A stretch of DNA of 5,030 bases from Campylobacterota bacterium (GTDB lineage: Bacteria > Campylobacterota > Campylobacteria > Campylobacterales > JAADDG01). Each line of letters begins with the position of its first letter. Position 1 is the first letter of the stretch. Location: the NCBI GenBank assembly GCA_013154075.1, contig JAADDG010000195.1:1-5030 (forward strand), read 5' to 3'. The notes below the pieces were generated by a model that ran no database searches, was not told where the DNA came from, and worked only from the letters and a program-made list of their open reading frames with translations. This document shows positions 5,026-5,030 of this stretch, in pieces. Position numbers and translations under genes: made by a program.

Positions 5026-5030
5026 CCTCT
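5026..5030 (-). promoter_or_regulatory. Ribosome binding site of the Sel1-repeat gene
   Basis: Minus-strand AGAGG at the right edge of the window lies six bases before the ATG at 5019 and only three before the TTG at 5022, so it decides the start in favour of the ATG. The promoter lies outside the window. Confidence 0.65.

Overview
The window reads as chromosomal DNA from a Campylobacterota (epsilonproteobacterial) organism, probably a free-living respiratory type rather than a gut commensal. The evidence is the gene set (a membrane-anchored multiheme c-type cytochrome, a flagellin-glycosylation type PseB, a small Sel1-repeat protein), moderately AT-rich coding DNA with heavy AGA and ATA codon use, and promoters that consist of a T-rich stretch plus a strong (often extended) -10 with no clear -35. 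Genus cannot be fixed from this sequence.

Layout, left to right. (1) 2-763 (+): the C-terminal part of a large multiheme cytochrome with two CxxCH sites and a C-terminal membrane anchor; its start lies outside the window. (2) 827-1108 (+): an unrecognised 93-residue protein with three predicted membrane helices, with its own extended -10 promoter at 793-801. An 11-of-12 inverted repeat (776-787 with 815-826) straddles that promoter and covers the ribosome binding site. (3) 1202-2257 (+): a PLP-dependent cysteine synthase family enzyme with its own promoter. (4) 2254-3258 (-): PseB, the first enzyme of pseudaminic acid synthesis, meeting the cysteine synthase gene tail to tail with overlapping stop codons. 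(5) 3329-4618 (-): a purine permease of the AzgA/PbuG type. (6) 4744-5019 (-): a 91-residue Sel1-repeat protein whose last codons form half of its own terminator hairpin.

The genes do not form one pathway. They cover electron transport, sulfur amino-acid synthesis, surface sugar synthesis, nucleobase uptake and a protein-interaction repeat, and nearly every gene appears to have its own promoter or terminator. No mobile element, CRISPR array, RNA gene or defence system is visible, and no stretch over 300 bases lacks a gene. The most interesting signals are regulatory: the ribosome-binding-site-masking inverted repeat before gene 2, a possible bidirectional terminator buried in two convergent coding ends, and a tandem 10-bp repeat upstream of the permease.
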